DNA from: Maribacter luteus
GTDB taxonomy: Bacteria > Bacteroidota > Bacteroidia > Flavobacteriales > Flavobacteriaceae
Direction of reading: 5' to 3'
Assembly: GCF_009674825.1 (NCBI RefSeq)
Contig: NZ_WKJH01000002.1
Span: 310,001 to 374,000, forward strand
Length of the DNA stretch: 64,000 nucleotides
Shown here piece after piece: positions 8,822 through 18,200 of this stretch. The translations under genes were made by a program, and so were the position numbers. How positions within the stretch are numbered: position 1 is the stretch's first letter; each line of letters opens with the position of its first letter. Below the pieces are notes generated by a model, which saw only the letters and a program-made list of their open reading frames with translations, made no database searches and had not been told where the DNA came from.

Positions 8822-10729
8822 TTATTTCTTCGATTCAGGCCTTATCCACATGCAATGGCCACCACCGGAAACCATCTTGGCCTGTACAACAGCGTCCTTC
8901 ATTACGGTTGCGGTTCGTACTTGATAAGCTTCCGGATTCGTAGTGCTGTCGGTTTCTTCGGTATCTTCATAAAAGGTAATGGTATATTCTTGGTCATCAT
9001 TCAAAAAGTCCAATGTTATATCAAGCGTACCGCCTTCGTTGTGCACCGAACCGATAAACCACTCCTCTCCATGCCGTCTTGCCGTGGAAATATACCCATC
9101 CATTTTGGCGTGCAATATTTTTGTTTCATCCCATTTTCCTACGGGCATTTCTTTAATGAATTCAAACAAATCCTGTTTTTCGGCATAAGCCTCGGGTGCA
9201 TCAGGGATACACACCAATCCGCTGAATACGATAAGGGTTCTGGCGGCTTCCGCAGTGACCGTTGTACGTAATGAATTCAGTTTTTTAGGTCCTTTTTCCC
9301 TTTCGCCTGCATTAACACTTGTAATATCGAAAACACCATTGTTCATATCCAAGGGGCCTTGTATCGCGTTGATCAATGCCATCCTAATAAAGGCTTTAGG
9401 CGTGAAAGCCCGTCTGGAATCTTGTTGTGCATGACAAAATTCCCTAGTAATGGCATTGGGGTAGGTTCTCGTTACCCCAGTGAACGGCACGGGTCCATCG
9501 TGAAAATCAATCAATAAATTACTTTCGGCACTCATACGAATGGCGTCTCTGGTAAAGGGCACGTTTGCCCCCATAAAACCGTATTTGATACCTTTGACCC
9601 CAAGGGATTTGTAATACGGGAACAAGGCATCATCACCATAATTCCCTTGTCGCCTGTCATAGTACAGAATTAGGGACACCCCTTTTTCTTTGGCATACGC
9701 CGCTACTTTATCCAAATCCAATTTATCGGACATTGTTATTTCCCCTGGTTCCACATGGGTGTACCAGGCATCGTCAATAAGGAAATATTCAATCCCATTT
9801 TTTGATGCAAAATCGATAAATCGGAAATAACTTTCGTTATCGATCCCATACGTAAATCCGTCCTTGGCTTGCAAACCATGAACCCTCCAATCCCAAAGGG
9901 TTTTTCCTGGTTTAATCCATGATGTGTTTTCAATTTGATTAGGGGCCGCCACATTCAGTGGCACCGTATTGGTAAGTAAATCACCCATTCGGTCTTCCAA
10001 AAGAATTACCCGCCAAGGTGTTGTTAAGCTCCTCTCATCGGACTCAAATCCGTTTTTTGAAACCAATTTGTTTCTTTGGTCATCATAATTGAAGTTTATG
10101 AGATCAAAACCCGGCGCACTGATCAAATCCGATTCCAAAAGCGATAAAAATTTACTTTCTTGATGCGCTACGACCAAGGGCATTTTTATTTTTTGTTTTT
10201 TGCCATTGGGCTGGGTTTTCCCCAAGTCGGCCAAAGCCACAGGTCCAAAGGGCTGCCCTTCTCCCGCCGGTGAATATAGGTTACTTGTATCGGGCAAACC
10301 GTATTCGATAAAAAAAGAAGGCTTGGCCCCTGCTGGAATTTCATCGGCCTTAAAACGAAAAGCAACACCATCATTGTAGGTTCTTACCAAAAGTGTAACA
10401 GGGACACCTTCGTAATTCAGCGATACTTCCAACTCTTTGTAATGGTCTTCAATTTCACTGAACTGCCCCCAAACGGGATTCCATGTTTTACGTACTTCAT
10501 TGATTTCAGTATCCAAAACTTCAACTTGCAAGTCGGGTAAAATGGAGATTCCTGAATTTAAAATGATGTCTTTGCCACCATCATAAAGGTTGTAGCCCAA
10601 ACCCTTATCCGTTTGATCCAATACAACTTCAATTAGGCCATCGGGGGATGTAATCGATAACTGTTTGGGTTTTTTACAATTAAAGAAAATGAGTGCAAGA
10701 CCCATTGTAACCTTTACTATTCCTTTCAT
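8822..10729 (-). CDS. GH97 glycoside hydrolase (alpha-glucosidase/alpha-galactosidase type), lipoprotein
   Basis: This 635-residue GH97 enzyme has the N-terminal beta-sandwich (ITSPDGLIEVVL at about 26-37), the TIM barrel (from about 275, LIDDAWY at 317-323), and a C-terminal beta domain. The N-terminus carries a hydrophobic stretch ending in Cys18, so it is probably a lipoprotein. GH97 contains retaining members with an Asp nucleophile and inverting SusB-like members with Gly at that place. Here the motif reads GIKYGF with Gly384, and a Glu is present at 430 (PNAITRE), which points to the inverting mechanism. It precedes the sulfatase by 8 bp in the same operon and is shorter than SusB of B. 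thetaiotaomicron. Confidence 0.88.
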   Translation of the reverse strand: MKGIVKVTMGLALIFFNCKKPKQLSITSPDGLIEVVLDQTDKGLGYNLYDGGKDIILNSGISILPDLQVEVLDTEINEVRKTWNPVWGQFSEIEDHYKELEVSLNYEGVPVTLLVRTYNDGVAFRFKADEIPAGAKPSFFIEYGLPDTSNLYSPAGEGQPFGPVALADLGKTQPNGKKQKIKMPLVVAHQESKFLSLLESDLISAPGFDLINFNYDDQRNKLVSKNGFESDERSLTTPWRVILLEDRMGDLLTNTVPLNVAAPNQIENTSWIKPGKTLWDWRVHGLQAKDGFTYGIDNESYFRFIDFASKNGIEYFLIDDAWYTHVEPGEITMSDKLDLDKVAAYAKEKGVSLILYYDRRQGNYGDDALFPYYKSLGVKGIKYGFMGANVPFTRDAIRMSAESNLLIDFHDGPVPFTGVTRTYPNAITREFCHAQQDSRRAFTPKAFIRMALINAIQGPLDMNNGVFDITSVNAGEREKGPKKLNSLRTTVTAEAARTLIVFSGLVCIPDAPEAYAEKQDLFEFIKEMPVGKWDETKILHAKMDGYISTARRHGEEWFIGSVHNEGGTLDITLDFLNDDQEYTITFYEDTEETDSTTNPEAYQVRTATVMKDAVVQAKMVSGGGHCMWIRPESKK

Positions 10730-10742
10730 CTTTTCTATTTTA

Positions 10743-10750
10743 AAACGTTT
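10743..10750. promoter_or_regulatory. possible LacI-type operator core before GH97
   Basis: The 8-bp palindrome AAACGTTT lies 13 bp upstream of the GH97 start codon. This is the core of many LacI/PurR-family operators. A single short palindrome is weak evidence, and no LacI-family gene is in the window. Confidence 0.2.
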
Positions 10751-11002
10751 CCTTTATTTAGGCTACCTTACAGCTTCCTTGAACATTGGTTTTTTGGCCT
10801 AGGAAGCCCTCTTACCATCTGCCCCACTACCTTGTACCATTCCATCATGACCTGTTTCCTTTCCGTTTGGCACGCATTGACAGAACGAACCATAAACCAC
10901 GCGCTACCGAAAAATCATTGGACAGCCTTGGCAATTCGGGGTATAACCATGGTCATGTTTCGCATGGCCTTTGATTGTTTTTTCAGCAATCCCTTATCGT
11001 CT
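10751..11002. other. non-coding or decayed stretch between GH97 and the symporter pseudogene
   Basis: No complete gene is visible. One minus-strand frame of roughly 48 codons, with a short stretch reading MEWYKVVGQMVRGLP, looks coding-like but has no start and no recognisable family. It may be another gene relic. Confidence 0.3.
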
Positions 11003-11350
11003 TTACCGGAACAAACAATATAAAACAGCAATAACAACACAAAGAACAAAAGACCCGATATTGAACAAAGGGGATGTTTCGAATAGTTTTTTAGACAAGA
11101 TTATTCCTTTAGCGTCATCTTTCCCTTTGGTCTCAAGATGGCTTACCCCCATAATGATCATTATGGTTAAAATGCCGTCAATCCCATTTGGTGCATCCAA
11201 GGTTCCAAAGCCGAAATGGGAATATATTTCAACAACAAAGCAATCGGTATTGATAAAAAAGCACCCCAAATCGCCCCGTTATTGGTGGTTTTTTTCCAAA
11301 AAAAACCTAATACAAACACCGCTGAAATACCCGGACTTACTACCCCTGAG
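11003..11350 (-). pseudogene. sodium:solute symporter (SSS family) gene, 3' remnant with frameshift
   Basis: The minus strand encodes the last part of an SSS-type transporter: SPGISAVFVLGFFWKKTTNN, then a membrane segment ending ALEPWMHQMGL, then after a one-base frameshift near 11180 TIMIIMGVSHLE and the C-terminal helix FNIGSFVLCVVIAVLYCLF. Without the frameshift the two halves would join. The 5' part of the gene is missing: homology stops at the inverted repeat of the IS element at 11351, so the gene was cut by the insertion or an associated deletion. It probably once supplied sugar uptake for the neighbouring sulfatase-GH97 operon. Confidence 0.7.
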
Positions 11351-11385
11351 TCGTCCTAAAATAGGTTGACAGTTTTTAAATTATT

Positions 11386-11425
11386 AATATTAAACCAGAG
11401 AAGCTAGCTTCTCTGGTTTAATATT
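11386..11425 (-). terminator. 40-bp perfect palindrome containing the end of the transposase gene
   Basis: The sequence is a perfect inverted repeat centred on AGCT, built from AATATTAAACCAGAGAAG and its complement. The last codons and the stop of the transposase frame are inside it. It probably acts as a terminator or as protection against read-through at the end of the IS element. Confidence 0.65.
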
Positions 11426-12091
11426 ATGTATAAAGTTAGGTGTTTTATATTTTAAACTCAAGTGCGGTCTTTTGTTATTATACGTTGTTATTGATTCTGC
11501 TATAAGCTTTTTCAACTCTTTGCCACTGTTCCATTTATATATCAAGAATTTTCCTTTCAATATACCGTTCATTCGTTCTGCCATTGCACTTTGGTAGCAA
11601 TCATACCCATCTGTCATTGATGGGGTTATATTGCATTGCTGTAGTTCTTTTTGATATATGGCCGAGCAATACTGCAATCCCCTATCGGAATGATGAATTA
11701 GATGTTTGCTCGTTAATCTATTGTTGTTCACCATTTTTACAGCCTTTACCACATTCTCTGCACTCATATCATCACTAAGATGGTACCCCATTATTTTTCT
11801 ACTATAGGCATCGGTTACCAAGGATAGGTAATGTGTCCGCTCCCTACTTTTAATGTATGTAATGTCACTGACGAAGAACTCCTCCGGTCTGCAAACTTTG
11901 ATTTCTTTCATCAGATTAGGATGTTTTCTAAGCCAAACCAAAACGGTACTTCTACCTTGAAAACCATAAGCCTTTTGCGCCTGCTTATATGTCATCTCGC
12001 CTTTTTCGACCTGATGGACAATACTTAATTTAAAGCCCAGATCTTAATCGCGTTGGGTTCGCTTGTTCACCGTAATAATTGAATGTTTCAT
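11390..12091 (-). pseudogene. IS3-family transposase, OrfA/OrfB fused by deletion, with internal stop
   Basis: From the ATG at 12091 the frame reads as the start of OrfA (MKHSIITVNKRTQRD), then hits TAA at 12046-12044. It continues in frame through the OrfA helix-turn-helix region (KAYGFQGRSTVLVWLRKH) and then jumps directly into the rve integrase core of OrfB (EEFFVSDITYI). The C-terminal part of OrfA and the N-terminal part of OrfB are missing. The DDE residues remain: Asp in SDITYI, Asp in HHSDRGLQY and Glu in AERMNGILK. From the internal ATG at 11995 a 201-residue protein could be made, but with a partial DNA-binding region it is probably inactive. Confidence 0.8.
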
Positions 12092-12145
12092 AAATAAGTC
12101 GATTTTATGTCAACTTATTTCAGGACGAGACACTAAAAATAAAAA

Positions 12146-12169
12146 AAGCCCTTCATTTCTGAAGGGCTT
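12146..12169 (-). terminator. terminator of the degenerate tRNA-Leu
   Basis: The stem AAGCCCTTC / GAAGGGCTT has a 6-base loop and is followed on the minus strand by a T run (12139-12147). Its sequence differs from the terminator of the intact tRNA-Leu, although it occupies the same position. Confidence 0.75.
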
Positions 12170-12176
12170 ATCGAAG

Positions 12177-12258
12177 TACGGGCGGAGAAACTTGAACTCT
12201 CACACCTCACGGCACTAGATCCTATGTCTAACGTGTCTACCAATTCCACAACGCCCAC
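12177..12258 (-). pseudogene. degenerate full-length tRNA-Leu(UAG)
   Basis: This 82-nt sequence aligns end to end with the intact tRNA-Leu at 24603-24684. The cloverleaf can still fold, but changes are spread over it. The acceptor has two G-U type pairs at its end, the D-arm junction is changed, and the anticodon loop reads C-A-TAG-G-A, so the nearly universal U33 is A. Similarity continues about 35 bp into the upstream flank (to about 12294), but the TATATTTG promoter element present before the intact gene is lost. It is probably a decayed duplicate left by an older insertion at this locus. It could still be transcribed. Confidence 0.7.
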
Positions 12259-12536
12259 ATTCTTGATCCAAAAAACTATTTGATTATTGGGACTTATTAT
12301 TATATATATAACGTTATCTCAAAAATCAACTTTGAGGGAACATTAAGAAGTCAAACCAATTTTCTAAGAGGTCTTTATTAATTATTATCCTGCTGATTTT
12401 TCATATAATTACCCCTTATAAGGATATAAATTTTTAAGTACTGGTTTTATTATAACATAGCCTATTGTAAAATCTTGTCAACACAAAAACCAATAACTTT
12501 TTTTTAGCAAGGATTTAAACTAAACAACCCGATAGG

Positions 12537-13424
12537 TCAAGGATTCATAAACTTTGCGATTTCCTGCATGCTCAATTTGGGATTAGCGCCATCGCTTTTA
12601 GCAACCAAGGCTCCTACAGCACAACCAAAATCGATAGCCTCTTGTGGCCCTTCCCCATTTAGCAATTTGTAGATTACTGAAGCCAAAAATGAATCACCGG
12701 AGCCTACGGTATCCAAAACCTTAATTCTATATCCACTATTATAATAAAATACATTCTGGTGATACAATACAGCACCATACGCCCCTTTAGTTACACAAAT
12801 GGTTTCAATCTGAATCTGTTCGGCCAAAAACACAATCGTCTGCTCCATGGAGTTATATTTGGAACCAAGGTATTCAGCCACTTCATACAATTCGTCATCA
12901 TTGAATTTGACAAAATCGGCTTGCTGTATCAATTCCAAAAGCAGCTCCTTCGAATAATATGGTGCTCTTAAATTTACATCGAAAACCTTGTAAGGTGCTA
13001 TTTGCAATAAGCCTATCAAGGTAGTCCTTGATGTGCTATCCCTGCAGACAAGACTGCCATAAATAAAAACATCACTTTCTTTCAATTGTTTTTCATAACT
13101 ACTTCTTGATGTTATTTTATCCCAAGCAACGGGATAGGAGATATCATAGGTTGCCACCCCACTACTATTTAAATTAACTTTCACTTGACCTGTACGATAA
13201 AGTGGACTAATCTGAATCCCATCGGTATTGACCCCACGATTATTCAGAAAGTCAAGTATCCTATTTCCATATTTACCATCGCCTACACTACTTATCATAC
13301 TTACGTCTACATCAAATGACCTTAGTCGTAAAGAAACATTCAAGGGAGCTCCGCCGATCTTTGAGTGTGTTGGGAAATTATCGAATAAAACCTCACCAAA
13401 ACAAATCACATTTAATTTTTTCAT
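12537..13424 (-). CDS. PfkB-family carbohydrate kinase, probable fructokinase
   Basis: This is a cytoplasmic ribokinase-family sugar kinase of 295 residues. The N-terminal motif CFGEVLFDNFP with the GGAPLNV glycine pair binds sugar, and DTVGSGDSF near the C-terminus carries the catalytic Asp base and the anion hole. I place the start at the ATG at 13424; the longer frame adds 12 residues without family similarity. It is the last gene of the fructan operon, 78 bp after susD on the minus strand, and the expected role is phosphorylation of fructose that enters through the MFS protein. The specificity is inferred from context with GH32. Confidence 0.88.
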   Translation of the reverse strand: MKKLNVICFGEVLFDNFPTHSKIGGAPLNVSLRLRSFDVDVSMISSVGDGKYGNRILDFLNNRGVNTDGIQISPLYRTGQVKVNLNSSGVATYDISYPVAWDKITSRSSYEKQLKESDVFIYGSLVCRDSTSRTTLIGLLQIAPYKVFDVNLRAPYYSKELLLELIQQADFVKFNDDELYEVAEYLGSKYNSMEQTIVFLAEQIQIETICVTKGAYGAVLYHQNVFYYNSGYRIKVLDTVGSGDSFLASVIYKLLNGEGPQEAIDFGCAVGALVAKSDGANPKLSMQEIAKFMNP

Positions 13425-13502
13425 AAACCAAACTTTAAATAAAAGGCACGAAGAAACCACTCTCCGTGCCTAATAAACTAACTCAAACAATTTCGTCTTA
13501 TA

Positions 13503-15245
13503 TTAATATCCCGGGTTTTGCTTATAAAGACCTCCTGTAAAGTCTATTTCCCTTTGTGGAATTGGATAGTACTCATCCCTTCCGGCAGTAAATTCTGCAT
13601 TTGACAAGAAATCCCTTTTGGTTTTTTCCTCGGTTAGATAAGCATTCAATACTTCTGCAGCCTCTCCCCATCTTACCAAATCAAAGAAACGAGGTCCTTC
13701 CATCCCAAATTCCAACCTTCTTTCAAATTTTAATGCTTTCCAAGCATATTCCTTATTTGGAAAAGAAAGATATTCCTGTACATTATAAATATCCGTAGCA
13801 CCGGCATCGATTTGACGTTGGGTACTTGCAGCTGCACGTGCCCTAACCTGATTGACCAAGGGCAAAGCCTCATCCCAACGATCCAATTGTATCAAGGCCT
13901 CTGCCTTAAAAAGTAAGATATCGGCATATCGAATAAAATCAACATTCTTTGAAGTACCCACAAACGGCCCTTCCTTCACGTAACAGGAGCAATCCGGTGC
14001 TTGTTGTTCCTTCATATTCCCAAAATAACCATAAACCCCTGGATCCCTGGCCCAAGTAAAGTTATAAACCATATCACCTGTAGTATTCACTGTATTCCTA
14101 TATTTAAAAGGCCTTCCCGGGACTCCTACCGTATGATCCAACCTAGGGTCAACCGTTAATCCTGTAGCTGGCGTTACGATTCCATCCTCATTAACAGCAG
14201 TGAGTATATCCGTATCGTTAAAACTATCCAATAAAGGTAGTCCAGCTTCATCGGTTCTAAACGCGTTTACCATGTTCTGACTAGCCAAATGAAACCCACA
14301 ACAACCATATAACGCAGATCCATGTGGGGAATTAAGTCCTGTAACAAAACTCACCCTACTAACCTTGGTACCATCATTTATAGAAAATTGGGCGGCCCAA
14401 ATAGATTCAGGACCATTATCAAAACCATCTAAAAAGTTGTTGCCATAATCTGCCTCAAGACCTGCCACAACCTCATCAGCATAAACAATTACCTCTTGAA
14501 GTCGCTCAGGGTTGATCGCAGTGACCTGATGTTGCTCGTTTTGCTCATAAGCTTGGTAAAGCCTAAGTTTGGCCATATATGCCGCGGCTGCATTTTTATC
14601 TGCCCTACCAACCTCATCTTGTGATAAGGGAAGATTGTTATAGGCAAAAATGAAATCTTCCGCTATGGTATTCCACAACTCATCGTTCGGCACATCATTG
14701 GAAACCGCCGCTATTTCTTCTTGGGTCAGACCTTCCTTGATATAGGGTATTTTCTTGAACAACAGCTTCAACATAAAATGGGAATGTGCTCTCAAAAATC
14801 TAAGTTCAGCTTGTCTCAAGGTCTTGTTTTCATATTCTGCATCGGGAATATCGTTAATTACGGTCAAAGCAAAATTAGCCCTTGAAATGGCCTTGTAGTA
14901 ATTGGTCCATGTTCTTGGTGTCATCCAGTCGCCATAATCAGGAATCGTTAAATTATATTGCTCATAGCGATCTACCACATCAACATCACCACGGCCTCCA
15001 CCTCCTTTATATGCATCATCGGAACGCACACTTCCATACACCCATTGATGGGTCAAAGGCCCTATCATCTCATCATTGGCAATCCCTGCATAAGCTGCTA
15101 CCACCAATGCTTCCGCATTTTCCGCAGTTGCTACGTTCTCATTTGATAGCACGCCCTCTGGTTCATATTCTAAAAAATCCTTGTCACAAGAAACCAGAAA
15201 TAATGTAACCAGCATTCCTAATATTAAAAATTTATTTTTTTTCAT
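13503..15245 (-). CDS. SusD/RagB-family outer-membrane glycan-binding lipoprotein
   Basis: This is the surface lipoprotein that captures glycans and acts as lid of the SusC channel. It has 580 residues, a lipoprotein signal ending FLVSC (Cys20) followed by the acidic stretch DKDFLEYEPEG typical of surface-exported lipoproteins, TPR-like helices in the N-terminal half and the conserved C-terminal region with VNQVRARA, ERRLEFGMEG and RFFDLVRWG. It lies 12 bp downstream of the susC homologue and is in the same transcript. The fructan specificity is inferred from the GH32 and kinase genes around it. Confidence 0.95.
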   Translation of the reverse strand: MKKNKFLILGMLVTLFLVSCDKDFLEYEPEGVLSNENVATAENAEALVVAAYAGIANDEMIGPLTHQWVYGSVRSDDAYKGGGGRGDVDVVDRYEQYNLTIPDYGDWMTPRTWTNYYKAISRANFALTVINDIPDAEYENKTLRQAELRFLRAHSHFMLKLLFKKIPYIKEGLTQEEIAAVSNDVPNDELWNTIAEDFIFAYNNLPLSQDEVGRADKNAAAAYMAKLRLYQAYEQNEQHQVTAINPERLQEVIVYADEVVAGLEADYGNNFLDGFDNGPESIWAAQFSINDGTKVSRVSFVTGLNSPHGSALYGCCGFHLASQNMVNAFRTDEAGLPLLDSFNDTDILTAVNEDGIVTPATGLTVDPRLDHTVGVPGRPFKYRNTVNTTGDMVYNFTWARDPGVYGYFGNMKEQQAPDCSCYVKEGPFVGTSKNVDFIRYADILLFKAEALIQLDRWDEALPLVNQVRARAAASTQRQIDAGATDIYNVQEYLSFPNKEYAWKALKFERRLEFGMEGPRFFDLVRWGEAAEVLNAYLTEEKTKRDFLSNAEFTAGRDEYYPIPQREIDFTGGLYKQNPGY

Positions 15246-15257
15246 GATTTTCTTTTA

Positions 15258-18200
15258 TTAAAAATTCACATTAAGTCCTAAAGAAAGTACTGTGGGAACC
15301 GGAATATTATCTACCGTGGTACGTTCTGGATCAGAGCCTATATAATCTTTCGGAGTAAACCAGAATAGGTTTTCCCCTTGAAAATAAATGCGTAAACCGG
15401 TCATTCCCCCTAATTTTCCAATTAAATCCTCGGGCAAGGAGTACCCCAATTGTAAATTCCTTATTTTGAAATACGAATTCTTCCTATATAAATAATCAGA
15501 AGTTCTAAGATCATTAAAGGCTAGTGAGAGTGATGGAATATCAGAATCGGTATTAGTTGGGGTCCATGCATCAAGAACACCAAGCCCGGCATTCTCCCGA
15601 CCCTGTGTGAAATTGTTCCATAAGATATATGGATCCTGTCCTATTCTACCCGCAACACCTGATCCAAAAACAGAGAAATCAAAATTACGGTATGCCAAAT
15701 CTACACGAATACCATATTCCAGATCTGGCAATGTATTTCCTATAAAATCACGATCATCGGAATCAATAACGTTATCTCCGTTAAGGTCTTGGAATTTTAA
15801 GCCTCCAGGTCGCGCACCTACTTGTGCCGGACTACTATCTATATCATCTTGACTTTGGAAAAGACCATCTGTTTTATATCCAAAGATCGAAAACTGGGAA
15901 TGACCTAATATTGAATTTTCCGCGGTACCTGGAAAACCAGCCCTAACTTCTTCTGGTAAAAACGTAATCTCATCTTTGAAAGCACCGAAGTTTGTGGATA
16001 CGCCTAATGTAAATCCACTTTCCCATGCCTTGGAATACGCAACTGAAAGCTCCCATCCTTTTGTTTCGGTAGTTGCTCCGTTTAAAACCCGCTGTTGGCC
16101 TTCACCAATTACAGAGGCAATAGGTGGAGTAATAAGTATATCACTGGTCTTTCTTGTAAAATAGTCAAACGTACCTACAACAGCATTTTGAAAAAGTCCA
16201 AAATCAATACCATAGTTAAATTCTTTGGTAGTTTCCCACTTTAAAGAAGGGTTCGCCGCTTGAATGGAAACAAAGCCTGATGGTAATGTTCCACTATTGT
16301 TACCCCCTAGATCATAAGCAGTCCCAACATTATAATACTGGTTAAAGAAATCTGGCACATATTGATCTTGATTAGGCCCATATCTTGATTCGTACAAACC
16401 AAATCTTGCCAAATCACCAATAGACTGGTTACCTACCTCACCATAACCTGCCCTTAGTTTTAAATCAGAAACAACACCTTCATCATTAAAGAAATCTTCC
16501 CTACTAATTCTCCAACCAATTGTTGCCGCAGGGAAAACACCGTATCTGTTATCTTCCCCAAATCTAGAAGAACCATCCCTACGTACTGTAACTGAAGCCA
16601 AATATTTATCTGCAAATGCATAATTGAGTTTTGCGAACTGAGATAACAAACTACTGCCACTAGAGCTTCCTGTATTGGTTTTTGCCCCTGTTGCCGCATC
16701 CAAGACAAAATAGGACTCTGTTTCTACCGCAAAACCATCAGCAATAGCCGTTACCGAATCAAAATCATTCTTTATCGATTCAGCACCAACCAATACGCCA
16801 AGCCTATGCTCTCCCAGTTCAAGGTTATAATTCAAGGTATTGGTAAAAACAACGCTGGTAAATTTATTGGTATCCAAGATCAACCTATTATTGCTTCGGT
16901 TAACAAAACCATTGGATACCGTAGGTTCAATGTCCTTACTTTTAAAATCATTATAATCCAGACCAATGCTAGTCCTAAAAGTTAAATTGTCTATTATTTG
17001 GAGTTCGGCAAATACATTTCCAAAAATATTTGTCCTTTCCGTGTTGTCCCATCTATTCAAATACTGCATCAAAACAGGGTTGTTACGGTCCGAATACCCT
17101 GCCCCCAATGGCCCACCATAATTACCATTACTATCGAACAAAGGAATGGTTGGTGCCAAGCTAATTGCCAATGATGGTGTTGGGGCACTACCTATATCTG
17201 TAGATCCCAATGTTTCATCCGAAGTGGTAAAAACCGTATTGACCCCAACCTTTAATTTATCATTGAACAATTTGAAATTGGAATTCAATTTGCCTGAAAA
17301 CCTTTCGTAACCCGTATACTTTAAAATGCCTGTATTCTTAAGGTGCCCCAAATTAATGAGATGAAACGATTTATCAGTGCCCCCCGAAATGGATACTTCA
17401 TTATTGAAAGTATAACCTGTTTCATACGCTTCATTCTGCCAATCCGTATCTCCCACCGGCACGCTGACATCACCACCAACATAAGGCTGGAGCGTTACAC
17501 TGTTCAGCACTGGATTATTAAAATCGCCATTCCAATCAAAATTATAAATCTCGCCATATCCACCGGTCGGATCAGCACCATCATTGACAGACGCCCTCCA
17601 TAAAGCTTCTCCTCGCTGAATGGAATTCAACATATCGTATCGCTGTTTTTTTTCAGACTGCACAGAAATATTCGAATTTATAGTTACCCTGTACTTTTCA
17701 TCTCCTCCTGATTTAGAACTATTTTTGGTGGTTACGATAATTACCCCATTACCTGCCCTTGATCCGTAAATGGAAGAGGCTGAAGCATCTTTCAACACTT
17801 GAACTGATTCTATGGTACTGGGATTAAGACCTGAAAAAACTTCTTGCCTAACCGTTGGAACCCCATCAATAACATAAAGAGGATCGTTATTTCCCAAGGT
17901 GGTGACACCCCGAATCAAAATTCGACTACTGGTACCGTTCGGGTTACCTGATTTTTCAACAAAAAGTCCAGGCACCCTACCTTGTAAGGCCTGCATGGCA
18001 TTACCCGAACTTAAACTTTGACCTTCCACAGGACCAAGCTCTACAACTGTAACAGCTCCTGTTAAATCGGCTTTTCTTTCAGTTGTATAACCGGTTAGCA
18101 CTATCTCATCTAACAATTGCGCATCTGCCTGTAAAACAATATTAAAAGAAGTTTGACCATTTACCTGGACCTCAACTTTTAAAAAGCCAACATAACTTAC

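Larger units (their letters stand above)
11351..12128 (-). mobile_element. degenerate IS3-family insertion sequence (IS150-like)
   Basis: Imperfect terminal inverted repeats of 21 bp (TCGTCCTAAAATAGGTTGACA at 11351-11371, matched by 12108-12128 with two mismatches) enclose a single transposase frame. At 778 bp the element is much shorter than usual IS3 members (about 1.2-1.5 kb). The missing part is internal, and the transposase has an in-frame stop. I could not identify a convincing target-site duplication (left flank CCTGAG, right flank GACACT). It lies between the symporter remnant and the terminator of the degenerate tRNA-Leu, so it probably took part in a local deletion. Confidence 0.8.

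Noticed and set aside
8762-9271. 169-codon ORF antisense to the end of GH97
   Set aside because: Lies opposite strongly supported coding sequence; shows no family motif; a shadow frame.
11345-12134. Target-site duplication of the IS3 element
   Set aside because: The flanks (CCTGAG on the left, GACACT on the right) do not repeat convincingly, so no duplication is claimed.
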